From contig JASISA010000036.1 of NCBI GenBank assembly GCA_031771865.1, positions 868,001 to 932,000 on the forward strand: a stretch of DNA of 64,000 nt, given 5' to 3'. Source of the DNA: Nothophaeocryptopus gaeumannii (lineage: Eukaryota > Ascomycota > Dothideomycetes > Mycosphaerellales > Mycosphaerellaceae). Position 1 is the stretch's first letter. Every line of letters begins with the position of its first letter. The notes beneath the pieces were generated by a model. It had not been told where the DNA came from. It made no database searches and was given only the letters and a program-made list of their open reading frames with translations. Positions 1-10,700 of this stretch are shown one piece after another. A program made the translations under genes and the position numbers.

Positions 1-1
1 A

Positions 2-535
2 GACCTGTACATCGAGCAGTGCCATTGTGTCACGCGTCCGATCTTGGACACCGTAGCCGCCATCAACGTCCTCGCCAACTCACCTCATCGCAGCGATCCT
101 GCTCAGATCGAACAGGTGCGCATTCAGCTCTCGAACAGTGCCCCTCAAGTGAGAGGGAGCCTGAGATATCATTTGGCTCAAGTCTACTATTGCGCAACAA
201 CGATCTACTTCACACGTCGGCTTCTTCATTCGGACGATACTCAAAGCACCGCAGCACTAGCTATCGACCATCTGGAACAAGCGAAGGAAACCGGAGAAGG
301 GCAAGCGGGCCAGATCTTGATGTGGCCTCTCCTTCAGATAGGCCCTGAGTGTATGACTCCAGATCTTCGCTCACGCCTGTACAAATGGTGCAATTCACAG
401 CTCAGCGTTGCTGTGCGAAACATGGAGACATTCATCGAAATGCTTCAGTCTACTTGGTCAGTGGCGACATCACCAAGCTTGTCCGACACAAGTACCTTCT
501 CGAGCATCGAAGTCAAGATCGAAGCTTACAAGTGA
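2..535 (+). CDS. Fungal-specific transcription factor, C-terminal part (5' end outside window)
   Basis: The frame is open from the left edge to a TGA at 533-535, so this is the last ~177 codons of a longer gene. The helical, Leu/Ala-rich sequence has the layout of the C-terminus of Zn2Cys6 regulators with the fungal-specific transcription factor domain: a WPLLQIGPE segment, then a DLRSRLYKW helix and a final helix with METFIEMLQSTW. These regulators normally act in the nucleus on nearby metabolic genes. The DNA-binding half lies outside the window, so the specific family is an inference from the tail alone. It ends about 70 bp before the convergent nitrilase gene and could be its pathway regulator, but nothing in the sequence shows this. 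Confidence 0.6.
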   Translation, partial: DLYIEQCHCVTRPILDTVAAINVLANSPHRSDPAQIEQVRIQLSNSAPQVRGSLRYHLAQVYYCATTIYFTRRLLHSDDTQSTAALAIDHLEQAKETGEGQAGQILMWPLLQIGPECMTPDLRSRLYKWCNSQLSVAVRNMETFIEMLQSTWSVATSPSLSDTSTFSSIEVKIEAYK

Positions 536-605
536 ACGTCCAATTGCTGACTTTATTTACTACAATTTAAACAACTGAACGCAAACTCACTATCTCAATT
601 GCGGT

Positions 606-1690
606 CTACTTGCTTTCCGCGCCGCGAACAACCAACTTGTCTCGCTCGTCAACGCCCAGCCACATCAAATCTGGTCGACTGTAGTGACCACTTGCATCAG
701 CGAAGGTCTTGGTCTTGGTCACGAGGGAAAGATCCAAGTCGGCGATAATCAGCTTCTCATCAGGATTGTCCGCCTTTGTCAAGATTCGACCATCTGGACC
801 AATTACTGCTGAGCTTCCCTGGATAGGCGAACCCATGATTGGCGAGCCCGTGGTGCTCATCAAATCCACGCCTTTCTTCGTCAAGACTGTTGTACAGTGA
901 AGCACGAAGGTCTGCGACTCAATAGCGTATTGCTGAGCGGCCGTGCGGCAACCTGGCAGTGTCGTCAGCTTTGATCTACTTGCCGTAAGAAGCATTCATA
1001 CCTTCGACACTCATAGAGTAAAAACCAGGGCTGCCATCGATGAACTTGTCGAGTGGCGGCCATGCTGCGACGTGGATCTGCTCTCCCTGGGAAAACGTGT
1101 AGTACTTCAAAAGAGGCTGAATGTGCTCCCAGCAAGACAGGCTTCCGACTTTGCCGACTTCCTTGACATCGACAACCTTGGCCAGGCACGAGTGACCCCC
1201 AGTGGCATCGCCGAAGATGGTTCTCTCCATGTGAGTCGGCTTCATCTTTCGACGAGTCATCTTGAGCTCGCCAGTCTCGTCGATCAGAGCTTGCGAAATG
1301 TAGACGGAGTCACCATCTCGTTCAGAATAGCCGAGGGCCACACTGATTGCGTTCTCCGCGGCAGCCGCTTGGATACGCTTCATCTCCGAGCTGTCGTTCT
1401 TGAGCGAGTTCTGGACATACTTGACCCCGAGATCGAAGTCTACGGGACGAGACCAGATCCAGGCAGGGTAGCCAGATACCCAACACTCCGGAAAAGCTAC
1501 CAGCTTCGCGCCGGCTCCTGCGGCTTCTTTGATGATGGCAATTGTCTTTGCCACGGTTCCCTCGAGGTCAAGCCATACTGGCTCGTGTTGCGTGACCTGT
1601 CATCACAATTGTCAGTCAAGAATGGACTTGTTTCGAGGACACGTTCTTGCGTACCGCCACGCGAATGGTGCTTGGACCAGTTGAACCCAT
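606..1690 (-). CDS. Nitrilase (carbon-nitrogen hydrolase; cyanide hydratase/arylacetonitrilase-like)
   Basis: Three exons: 1690-1655, 1596-1002 and 952-606, separated by introns 1654-1597 (58 nt) and 1001-953 (49 nt), both with CTGAC branch sites. The sum is 978 nt, or 325 residues, close to family length. The first exon is only 12 codons and restores the usual N-terminus ahead of HEPVWLDLE. The Glu-Lys-Cys catalytic set is visible: Glu49 in AFPECW, Lys about 129 in RRKMKPTH, and Cys167 in GSLSCWEH. Family knowledge: these enzymes hydrolyse a nitrile to the acid and ammonia, or hydrate cyanide, as cytosolic helical oligomers. Substrate cannot be read from sequence. Its divergent neighbour makes nitriles from aldoximes, which argues for an organic nitrile as substrate rather than cyanide. 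Confidence 0.92.
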
Positions 1691-2426
1691 TGTCGTCGGT
1701 CGTGAGATGTGGATCAAAGGAAGTTCTCTCACGTTATGAATTTCCTCTTCAGTATTTTTGACGTGCCTGAAACCTTGAGGATCTGAGGACGGAATACAAG
1801 GCAATGGTACGTAGGAAATTACGCTCTCTTTTGCACACTCATGTTGCACAGACAGGTGAACTTCAATCGTGCCCTGACTGGAGGACGCGCGCAGCATTTC
1901 CGCCAGGTGGGGCTTGCAAGCACGGCCCGAGGACTCTCCAAGGTCTAGAAAAGACACCAACTCCACTCAGAGCTCCTCTCCGTGGACCCTCTTCAGCCTT
2001 GCATCGGGCTCTTACCGTCTTTACCGCCATCTTTTCCACATCATGATTGGAGAGATACGTTGGACGAACTCTGATAAGCGAGAATGATAAGAGCTCTGGA
2101 CGACACGAACACAATCCTCTTACACAGCATCCCATGTCCGGCCCTATCAACTCTGTGATCAATCTCGGTACAAAGGATCTCTTTTGGAGTGCTTCACAGC
2201 GGATAGAGTTCACTGGTACATGAATGCCAATGGCTCGACCATCATCGAGAGGCGGGAATCCTTCCGCCAGAGGAGCTACAGCCCTCTTGAGAGCGAGCGT
2301 TCAAGTCGTTTTTCGGATGAAAGTTTATAATTAGAGCTCTGGCAATGATAAGTATAAAACGAATGGCCAGCAACATCAACACCAAGACATCCAACGACAG
2401 ACAGATCGAGCAGGAACAGTATCAAG
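1691..2426. promoter_or_regulatory. Shared divergent promoter of nitrilase and aldoxime dehydratase
   Basis: This 736 bp gap lies between the start codons of two divergent genes. It has no convincing coding region; the short ORFs in it lack splice support or homology. On the dehydratase side a TATAAAA box sits at 2353-2359, about 70 bp before the ATG, followed by an A/C-rich leader of typical fungal 5' UTR type. I see no clear TATA box on the nitrilase side. A common promoter would let both steps of one pathway be co-induced; that is inference. Confidence 0.6.
2353..2359 (+). promoter_or_regulatory. TATA box of the aldoxime dehydratase gene
   Basis: Perfect TATAAAA, 67 bp between its end and the start codon at 2427. 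The A/C-rich stretch from about 2371 to 2420 looks like the transcribed leader. Confidence 0.55.
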
Positions 2427-3530
2427 ATGGCTGAAGCACGCGTGCTCGAGAATGCGATCCCTCCGCATCTCCAGACAGAGCGCACGATCCCGCATAATAC
2501 TCCCAAGGATTACATGCCACCATTTCCAGCGTACTCGGCAAGATTCTCAAAAGAGGCCAAAGACCTGGTCATGGCAGTAATTGGCGTCCAACACAGTCCC
2601 CACACGAAGCCTGAGCCCCAAGGCCAACAATACAAGAAACTCGTCTCATTCCTCGAACAGCCCCTAGACAAATTACAACCTCGCTACTGGGAAGCGGCAT
2701 CCGTCACAGACAATTGCGGCTACCTCAACGAAGTCGTCATTCCCTACTGGCAAACCAAATCCGAATACGAAGCATGGTCAACCGCCAGCGGATTTAGCGA
2801 ATGGTGGGCAGACCTCCAATCCGGCTCTGACGAGAATGGCTGGTTCTTAGAAGTCTTCCTCCCCTCCCTCGATCGCTTCGAAACAGTCTTTTCCGACGAC
2901 ATCGTCCCCGAAGGCGCCGCGCACATGCGATCCGAAGTATCGGGGGAGATTCAGCAGCATGTATATTGGGGGAGTATGAGAGATCGGATGGCGGCTTCGC
3001 AGAGGGATCATCTTGTTGGCGAGAGAGCTTTCCCAAAACCAGAGACCGAGAGGGCGGAAAAGAAGGCCGATACGAGGAGCCAAAGGATCAAGGTCGCTGG
3101 GAGGAAAAATCTGGCTATGATTAGAAGTGGACAGGATTGGTCTAACACAACACCTCATGAGAGGAAATTGTACTTGGAAACCATGCATCCCGTCCTTGTA
3201 CGCGGGATGGATTTCCTTCGTGATGAAGGCGAGGAAGTCGGGTGTATTTCGAACCGGTTCATGGATTGTGTGGACAAAACCACTGCTGGAGCTGTCACAG
3301 AACGGACATTCGGGCTAGCATACTTCGACGATCTCAAATCCTTGGAAGGATGGAGTAAACAGCACAAGACACATTTGGATATATTTGGCAGGTTCTTGCA
3401 GTACGCGGCGGAGTTGCAGAATGAGGTTAGTCTAAGGTTGTTTCACGAAGTCATGGTCTTACGGCCGGATCAGCAATTCTTCGAATATGTAGGCTGTCAT
3501 GGGAGAACGGGGATGTTGGCTTCTTTATAG
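2427..3530 (+). CDS. Haem-containing (phenylacet)aldoxime dehydratase
   Basis: Intronless, 367 residues, the usual length for this family. The N-terminal region RTIPHNTPKDYMPPFPAY and the VIGVQ strand are typical, as are YWGSMRDRM in the middle and the EYVGCHGRTG ending. Family knowledge: the enzyme uses b-type haem to dehydrate R-CH=N-OH to R-C#N. The His in KTHLDIF (about residue 316) is the likely proximal haem ligand and the His in LRLFHEV (about 340) the likely distal catalytic residue, by position in the family. No signal peptide, so cytosolic. The start at 2427 follows a TATA box and A/C-rich leader. It diverges from a nitrilase that can take the product to the acid, so the two form a two-step pathway. 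Confidence 0.92.
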   Translation: MAEARVLENAIPPHLQTERTIPHNTPKDYMPPFPAYSARFSKEAKDLVMAVIGVQHSPHTKPEPQGQQYKKLVSFLEQPLDKLQPRYWEAASVTDNCGYLNEVVIPYWQTKSEYEAWSTASGFSEWWADLQSGSDENGWFLEVFLPSLDRFETVFSDDIVPEGAAHMRSEVSGEIQQHVYWGSMRDRMAASQRDHLVGERAFPKPETERAEKKADTRSQRIKVAGRKNLAMIRSGQDWSNTTPHERKLYLETMHPVLVRGMDFLRDEGEEVGCISNRFMDCVDKTTAGAVTERTFGLAYFDDLKSLEGWSKQHKTHLDIFGRFLQYAAELQNEVSLRLFHEVMVLRPDQQFFEYVGCHGRTGMLASL

Positions 3531-3679
3531 AATAGACAAAGAAGTAGACATCAGAAGATTTGGTCGAGCTTTTTCGAAGAGGTAAGATCGCTTTACCTAC
3601 ATCTCATGTTGAAGCTGATTGTTTGGTGCTGTTGAAGCCTTCAGACCGACCAACCACGGTATGCTTTCCACCCTTCGTC

Positions 3680-4947
3680 TCAAGGCTGCCCAGGCCATAC
3701 AGCATCAGCGATACTCCTTATCAGCTGCAACTTCTTCTTCATATCCTCATTCCCCAAGTCATTCCCCTCAGCATGACTAGCAAATCCACACTGCGGACTC
3801 ACGCTCAATCTCTCCAACGCCTGTTCCCTCGTCTCCCCAGACCCCTCAGCAACATACCCCGCCGCCTTATACACCCTCTCGATCATCTCCTGCTTATCCT
3901 CCAGATCCGGAAACTTGGACGTCACAACCCCAAGCACAACATTCTTATTCTTCGGAAGGTGTTTAAGAGGCTCGAAACCGCCGGCGCGGGGTGTGTCGTA
4001 TTCGAGGTAATACGTCGAAACATTGAGATCATTGAACAATTTCGTGGCGATATTATCATACGCTCCTTCCGAAAAGTGCTTGGATCCCATATAATTTCAG
4101 CGACAGAGATGGATACCAAGATGAAAGTCTGCAGGTCTTTCGAAGCAGGCATTGTAGAATTTGATGTATGCGTCGAGTTGTTGATCGGCGGTTTGGAAGT
4201 TCTCGGGGTCGGATTTCCAGCCTTCGAGCATGGATTCTGAACAGAAGTAGGCGAGATTGGGGTCATCGACTTGGGCGTTTCGAAGACCGGCGTCGTACAG
4301 GATCTTGAGCTCGGTCTGGTAGGCTTTGGCTAGGTCGGCGAAGTACTCGTCATCGTTGGCATAGACACCAGGAAGATACGCCTTTTTCGGGCCATAGCGG
4401 AAGTGGTACCAGCTTGGTGAGGTGAGGGTGAGCTTAATGTCCTTATGCTGATCGGCTGGGAGGATACTCTTCAGGTACTCCAATTCTGGTAGGAAGTTGC
4501 CAGTGTGAGAAAGCTTTCCGGTGGCTACGGTTACCTGATTGGGTATGGTCTTTGCGTGCATGAAGGATTTGACATCTGCATGAAATCTAAGCACATGTAT
4601 AACTCCAAATCGAGCGGAGTTCCATGAAACATACCCGGAGCATACATCCTAAAAATGGATTGATCGTAGCCGTCTTCTCGCAAGTTAATCTCTTCCATGC
4701 CATTCAGCGTCTCCATGAACGTTCCCCAGAATTGATGCCGAGAGTATTCGCCATTGGTGACGCTGTGAATGCCGCATTCTTGTTGGAGATTGACAACTTC
4801 TTCAATGGCCTTTTGCTCGACCGGCACGAGCTCCTCGGGCTTTGCAGATCCATCAGCGACGGCATATCGTTTCTTCACAAGCTCATCAGGTCGAAGTAGA
4901 GATCCGATATGCTCGGCTCGGAAAGGAGGGTTTCTCGGTGCAGACAT
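3680..4947 (-). pseudogene. MetE/UROD-like protein (cobalamin-independent methionine synthase C-terminal domain family) with an in-frame TGA
   Basis: Exon 1 is 4947-4635; a 59 nt intron (4634-4576, GTATGT donor, GCAG acceptor) leads into 4575-3680. Total frame is 403 codons. It starts with FRAEHIGSLLRP and ends with QCGFASHAEGN, both typical of the stand-alone fungal MetE-like family, whose physiological reaction is poorly defined (methyl transfer to a thiol is the family chemistry). At 4099-4097 the frame is cut by TGA exactly where relatives have the Gly of HLCRGN; the sequence on both sides stays in the same frame and stays conserved. No plausible intron removes the stop without deleting the conserved motif. 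It is therefore a recent nonsense allele, a sequencing error, or a readthrough site. It is convergent with the aldoxime dehydratase, about 150 bp apart. Confidence 0.75.
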
Positions 4948-5463
4948 GGTGGCAGAGCTTGAGATGCAGGGACCGAGATAGCTGAATAGGCGATACTGTT
5001 CACGACCTTGATGGAAAACGAGAGCAGAAGGAAGTTTTCAAGCGAGCTGAAGGGTATTGTCTTTCTCTTTCCTCTTACTCCCCGCAGCCCACTTCTATTT
5101 CGGCCGATTCTCACGACCGAAGCGAGAGTTGGAGACGAGGGTTGGGCGCTCTCGGTATCCTTGTCCAACGCAGGAATTACCCCTTGTGCGACCAATCACA
5201 TGCTGGGCGATGAATTGAAGCGGGGCAAAAGGAGTCAACTCCACTATCGTTCGGACATCAGCCTGATCTGCCGTACATTCGTACGAAAAGCTCGCCGGGT
5301 GGCGAGAACACGATCTCGTCACATGTCATCTCATATCGAAACTCTGTCTGAGCACATGCAAGCTCAGAATGACCGACGCAGATCGAAACCCCTCATATCT
5401 CGCATTTGTCGAATGCATGGGATGCGTTATCGGCATTCTTTCAGCATTTGGTGAACACCTTGT
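4948..5463. other. Intergenic, promoter side of the MetE-like gene
   Basis: I see no supported gene. A 148-codon ORF on + (5008-5454) has no recognisable features and covers the expected promoter of the MetE-like gene, so it was left out. Confidence 0.4.
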
Positions 5464-7312
5464 CTATAATGACCTGTTCTGCAGACGAGGATCTCCTGTG
5501 GCAGCAGTATGCTCTCCGTTCCCACTCGAAGCATCGTGGCAGTTGATGACGGATGGCGGTTGGAGAAGGCCTTTGAAATGGCCTGAAGGCACGAGACTCG
5601 CAAACGTACTTACGCTGCCCTTGCTTGCCCATTTGGAAGGCCACAATGGACCAGTCTGTACTCCAGAATCTGTTTTCGTCCCATTCAAAGAGTATTTGGC
5701 ATCGTCACCATGTTTATGATCCGGCGCTGACTGTCTCGACGCCTGTTCCTCTTGTAGTTTCTTGCAAAGGTCATTATTCTCCTGCTGCAGCGTTGCGACC
5801 TTAGCTGCGCCGTTCTGTTTCTCTCGGTCCAGATCTTCGATGGCCACTTCAAGCCTCTTCTTCGTAACCTGAAGTTCATTTCGGAGCCCGGTGCCTTCCT
5901 CTCTCGTAGGCCATATCAGTGCCTCGTTGAATTTGGTGATCGCCGCTACGCGCTCGTCTTTCTCTCCACTTAGGTCTCCTTGTAGGGTCGCATTGCGTTT
6001 CACGAGATCAGAGTTCTTCTCATGCGTGATGTGCACGGCCTTCCTGGTGAAACCATCCCGATACTTGAGATGCCTTGCTGCTGTGGCGCATCGGGTTCTC
6101 AAGAAGGCCGCTTGCTGAGGTGCTGATTTGCTGAAATCTTTGAATTTCGCCAGAATGGCGGCGCGCTGGTGACGTTCGTGGGATGCGTTCTTCTGCTCTG
6201 CTTCCAATGCCTCTCGCGCGGTGGCCAAATCAGTTGTGAGGGACGTGTTGAGCGACTTCAAGCTCTCGTTCTGGGACTGCAGAGCCTCGCTTGCGTCGTG
6301 CAACCTCGACGCGTTGATCTCAGACCCTTGCAGCTTCACCCTGAGTGTGGAAGCCTCAAATGTTGACGCTGTTCCGCTTCATTGCCCCCGACCGCGTCGA
6401 GCTGTTCCTTCAATACGACAATCTCCACACTGAGGTCCTCCGCTTTCTTCTCGCCATATCTCTTCTCCGCTTTCGCTTGAGAGAGAGACAGCTCAAGGTG
6501 TGCGATGCGAGAAGTCTTGGACCCGTCTTCTAATATGTAACTGTTCATGGTAGTAGCAATCTCCGAGAAATGCCTAGCAATGTCGACTGCAAAGCTGTGT
6601 AGGCTTGCGATCTGTACGACATCGTTAGCATCATTGACCGCTGCAGACGCCAAGCTGAGATCTTTGTCGGGCCTGTCGACCCTTCTTTGCTTCAGTGCGT
6701 TGTGCCCAACGACATCGAGTGTAGAGGGGTAGCTTCATGGCTCAGGCCGCTTCCTCTTCCTGCTCTCGAGACCTGTCGATCCCTTCACAGGCTCTTGCTT
6801 GATGATACCAATTAAGTCATACGTTGCATTAAGATTGCATGTCTGTGAGTCTTGGGCATTTGGCCGAGCTGTCTCTGGCCGAGGTGTCATGGTGGTGACT
6901 TGTCTAGCAGCGCAGGCTTGAAGCGCCGGGCTGGAAGACAGAAAGATTGATAGTTCCTGCTGCTCAGAGTGTGCTGTAGCTCTCTGAGTGCGAAATTTCG
7001 CCACTTGAATCGTATCACGATCCTCTGCTTCAGGCATTGGTCTGAAGTGGGCGGTAGTAAGAGCTCGAATGCTCAAGCAAGCTCGTGCCTAATTGTAGGT
7101 CGAGCAGGGAGTCTTCGCAAAGCTTCTTGTGCGTACAGCCAGAGAGGTTGAAAGACCTGCCGCCAGCAGCTGTCCTCTCCAGGCAGAGACGGGACTCTTA
7201 TACCCAGCCGCCATTGCTCACGGCTCCTGCAATCGCATGGATTTCTGCAGCTCACCGTGGACATGATACCGCCTTCTTGGTCGTCTTGGGCGGTTATCGA
7301 GCTGTCTGCCAT
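5464..7312 (-). pseudogene. Coiled-coil protein, reading frame broken twice
   Basis: Exon 1 (7312-7256, 19 codons) is spliced by a 167 nt intron (7255-7089, GTGAGC donor, AATTAG acceptor) to a frame that carries a probable sumoylation motif (IKQE) and a nuclear localisation cluster (RKRKRPEP). There it meets TGA at 6737-6735, but the same frame continues directly (VVGHNALKQRR) into a long coiled-coil region. Near 6340-6360 the coiled coil passes to another frame without a credible intron, as a 1 nt loss would cause. The rest runs to 5464 with Glu/Lys/Gln-rich heptads (to about 5720) and an unrelated tail. I do not recognise the family. Alternatives are two separate small genes (ending at 6735 and 5464) or an unusual intron. 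If intact it would be a nuclear coiled-coil protein. Confidence 0.45.
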
Positions 7313-7783
7313 CTTTAAAAAGATTCCATCTTGCATTAGCCGTGAAGAAATACTCCATACGCGTCAGTATAAGCGTGGGTAAGCGCTGCGAGGTAGTGAT
7401 GAAAAGAAGCGACATTTATGCTGTTGGTGAGCGCGAAGGCACCATTTAAGGGGAAAGTGGATCACAGTCTGAGCACCAGCCAATGAGAACCCGACCGCTT
7501 CCGCTCCCGGCAAGTGTCACATGCAAAGATGCGTAGCCGTCGCGAGCCAGCGAAGATGTTTCAATATCGACGAGATGCAGCGAGGAAATAGGTCATGAGG
7601 TTGTTTTCGAGGTAACTGCAAAGACTGGCACATTACAAGACTCACATTGAACATCAAAAGGACACGAGCATCGAAGCTGCGTGGTGGGTATCGTCAAAAC
7701 ACTCCTTTCATCCAAGCCAGACAACTCCAAGAACATTCGAATCCCTTCATCTCCCTTTGAATTTGCAATTGGAACGGTTGATA
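7313..7783. other. Intergenic
   Basis: 471 bp between the broken coiled-coil gene and the 3' end of the next minus-strand gene. Nothing coding was recognised; it must hold the promoter of the former and the terminator of the latter. Confidence 0.4.
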
Positions 7784-10700
7784 TCAACGAGCAGGCCGGT
7801 AGCAGTCAGCATCCTGCCGCGGACCACGTCCGGAAGGACCAGAGTATTCGCTTTGGCTCCGATATTGAGGAGCAGGCCAAACGTCATGCAGCGTTTTTGG
7901 GTCCTTTGGGGCGCGACGTGTAGGACCATCTGGATCCAAGGACTGTCGATGCTTTGCCATTGGCATCGCGTTCACTGCCCTGATCGCGCTCTGAGGCGTT
8001 GGGAGACTCATCTGGGGAGTGCGTTGGTCTTCTGCAGACAGCGCTGGAGGTGGTCTCTGTTGTGGTAACGGCGCGGGCGGTACCGCTGTGTCGATGCGAG
8101 GAGGTATTCTCGATGTTGGCATTTCTGTGCCTGCACTTGGGACGCTTGGAGTTGGAGTGGGCCCAGCAGCATCCGGAGGAGGCGTTGGTAACGACGTCTG
8201 TGATTGAGCACTGCTCTGTGGTGGCTGTTGTGGTGAGCGAGGTGAATCCAGAGTCGACGAACCGGCATGAGCCAGGCTACGCCAGGTACTTAGCACGTGG
8301 CTTTGATATACAGCATAGCCAGTCTCTTCGATAGGGACCTTGTCGCCAGTTTCGCCATGCGCAGTCAAGTTGAAGGTCTTGTTATTGAGTATCTCGCCGT
8401 CTTTGCCGGCAATAGCCAGATTGCCATCTGCGTCGTACATCGTCCAGTCTCGCGAATTCCCACCAGGACTACTCATGGCATCTGTGTTTGACTGGTTTGG
8501 AGGAGCCTCGGCAGCCTGGAACCCTCGAAGCACAGTTCTGCCCTCGAAGGTCACAGCAACAGACTGATGAGGAACGGTACCATAGAAAGCCTCGATATTG
8601 TCGCGGACTTCTGCTCCTAGCTTGTCGACTTCGCCCATGTTGGCGTATACTTGACGTCGCGAGAGCTGCAGATCATATTGCAACTCCTTAATCCGCATCC
8701 CGAGACGAGCAATGTCATTGGATTCAATGAGCGTGTCTGTGCTTGCATCTCTCGCCTCGTATCTTGGACCCGTGCCACTCGAGCGCTGTACCCGATCTAC
8801 CACAGGACTTCGCGGTTCAGAAGGCTGTCGCTTCAGTGCAGAAATTTCCATCTGAAGGATGTCCTTCTCCTTCGTCAGAGTGTCTACCGCGTTCTTGTAT
8901 CCAGCGATCTGCTTCGCAAGCTGCTCACGCTTCAGCCGGGAACAACTCAGTAATACGGTAAGCGTGGCAATCTCCTTCTCCCTCTCCGCGATGTCAGCGC
9001 CTTCGTCCTCTTGGAGTTCTTCGATCCGAACGTTTGCGACACGTTCGCCCTCTGTAAGTTCTGCAATCCGAGAATTTGCGGCACGTTCCCTCTCCAGGAC
9101 CTCATCCACACTCTTCTTGTAGGACTGGGCATCCTCGGCCCTGGCGTTTCGGACCATGTCAAGCTCTGTCTGCAGGCACTGACTGGTCGCGGTTAGCCGA
9201 TCCACCCTAAGCCTGAGCATAGGTTGATCTTCTAACGAGGTCTCAAGCTGCTGGATTCGCGCAGTCATTGCTTGCTCTCTGTCCTGCATTCCCCGGATGG
9301 TCCTCGTGGAGTCTCCTCGGCTTGCTTCGTAGCGTTCACTTTCGTCGCGAAGGGGTGCATCCAGATCTTGCGCAGTGAGCTGGCGAGCCTCACTGGTGCC
9401 CACGAGTTGTCGCACGACGATCAGCAAGGCCTCGTTACGCCGGCAAGGTGATGTCTTGGATTCGTCGAGTTTCTCATTGAGTCGCCTATTGAGGGCTCTG
9501 CCATTGGCCATCATTTGACGAACTCCCTCTAGCTCCGTCTGCAAGGCTTCCTTCTCCGACCCTAGCTGCTCCATGGCAGACAGCGAACGCTCGATCGACG
9601 CCTTCGACTCGTTCAATTCAGTCTCTGACTGCTCAAGATCCCGTACAAGCGTCTCCTTCTCTGCCTTAAAGACATCAATATGCTCCCCCTTCAACACACA
9701 TTGCTCCGTCTTGGCCGCAAGATCGTTGGACAGAGTCTCGCTACTCTCCCGTGCTTCCTTCAAGCTTCGGCTCAAGTCCTTGTTGGAAGCTTCCACGGCT
9801 TGGAGCCGTTGTGACTGGTCCTGGGCAATCTCATGTCGTGTATCCAAGTCGCGGCGCAGGCGTTGTACCTCATTGTCTGCCTCAGACTTGGAATGAGTCA
9901 GCTCGCGTACCTGGTTTTCAGTCTCGTCGACCCGTGTGAGGAGCCTTTGATTGACCTCCTTGAGCCTTGCCTTCGTACGACCATCACGAGGAGACTGGCC
10001 CTGCTTCATTTCCCCTTCCAATTCCCCATACTGGGATCTGAGTCCCTCGATGCGAAGGTGCTGATCGTTGTATGAACGCTTCTGTGCAGTGACCGCCTCA
10101 TGCAGACAGTCCTTCTCGCTCAGAGCATTGGTATATGAGGTCCTGAGGTCATTCAGCTCTTCATTCAGCTCCTGCGATTCGGCGGAGCTACGCTCCAAAT
10201 CCCCGCTGAGCACTTGGTTCCTCTCCTCCAGCGCGGACACAAGTTCGGTCTTCTCCTCAAACTCTCGCTGCTTCCTCACGAAATCATCTCGCAGTTGGCG
10301 GTTCTCGAAAACAAGCTCGGTTATACGAGAGTCTCGACTTTGGTCGTGCTGCGCACTTGCGCGCTTTTGTCTTCGGAGTGTTTCCAGATCGGCCAGGTCG
10401 GAAGAGCAACGTTCGTATTCTTCGGTCTTCTCGCGAAGTTTACGCTCAAGTTGCGCTTTCTCATCGTTCATTGTCTCTGTACTCTGCTTGAAAGTGACAT
10501 TGCTAGCTAAGAGCGAGTTCAGCTGTTTCCGCAGATCCTCTAGCTCCTCGGCCTTCTTCTTCGCTTTCGTATCTCTGAAGCTCGCAAGCCGTGCTGCTTG
10601 GTCACGTTCTACTGTCAACTCGTCTTTGGCTTTTTGAAGATCGTCACAAGCTTGTTGTTTTGCCTTCAGACGTTGCTCGAAGTCTCGCTTCTTTTGATCA

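Noticed and set aside
4061..4125. A 38-nt intron that would skip the MetE-like TGA
   Set aside because: Shorter than every other intron here and it would remove the conserved HLCR motif.
5008..5454. 148-codon plus-strand ORF
   Set aside because: No motif, and it covers the promoter of the MetE-like gene on the opposite strand.
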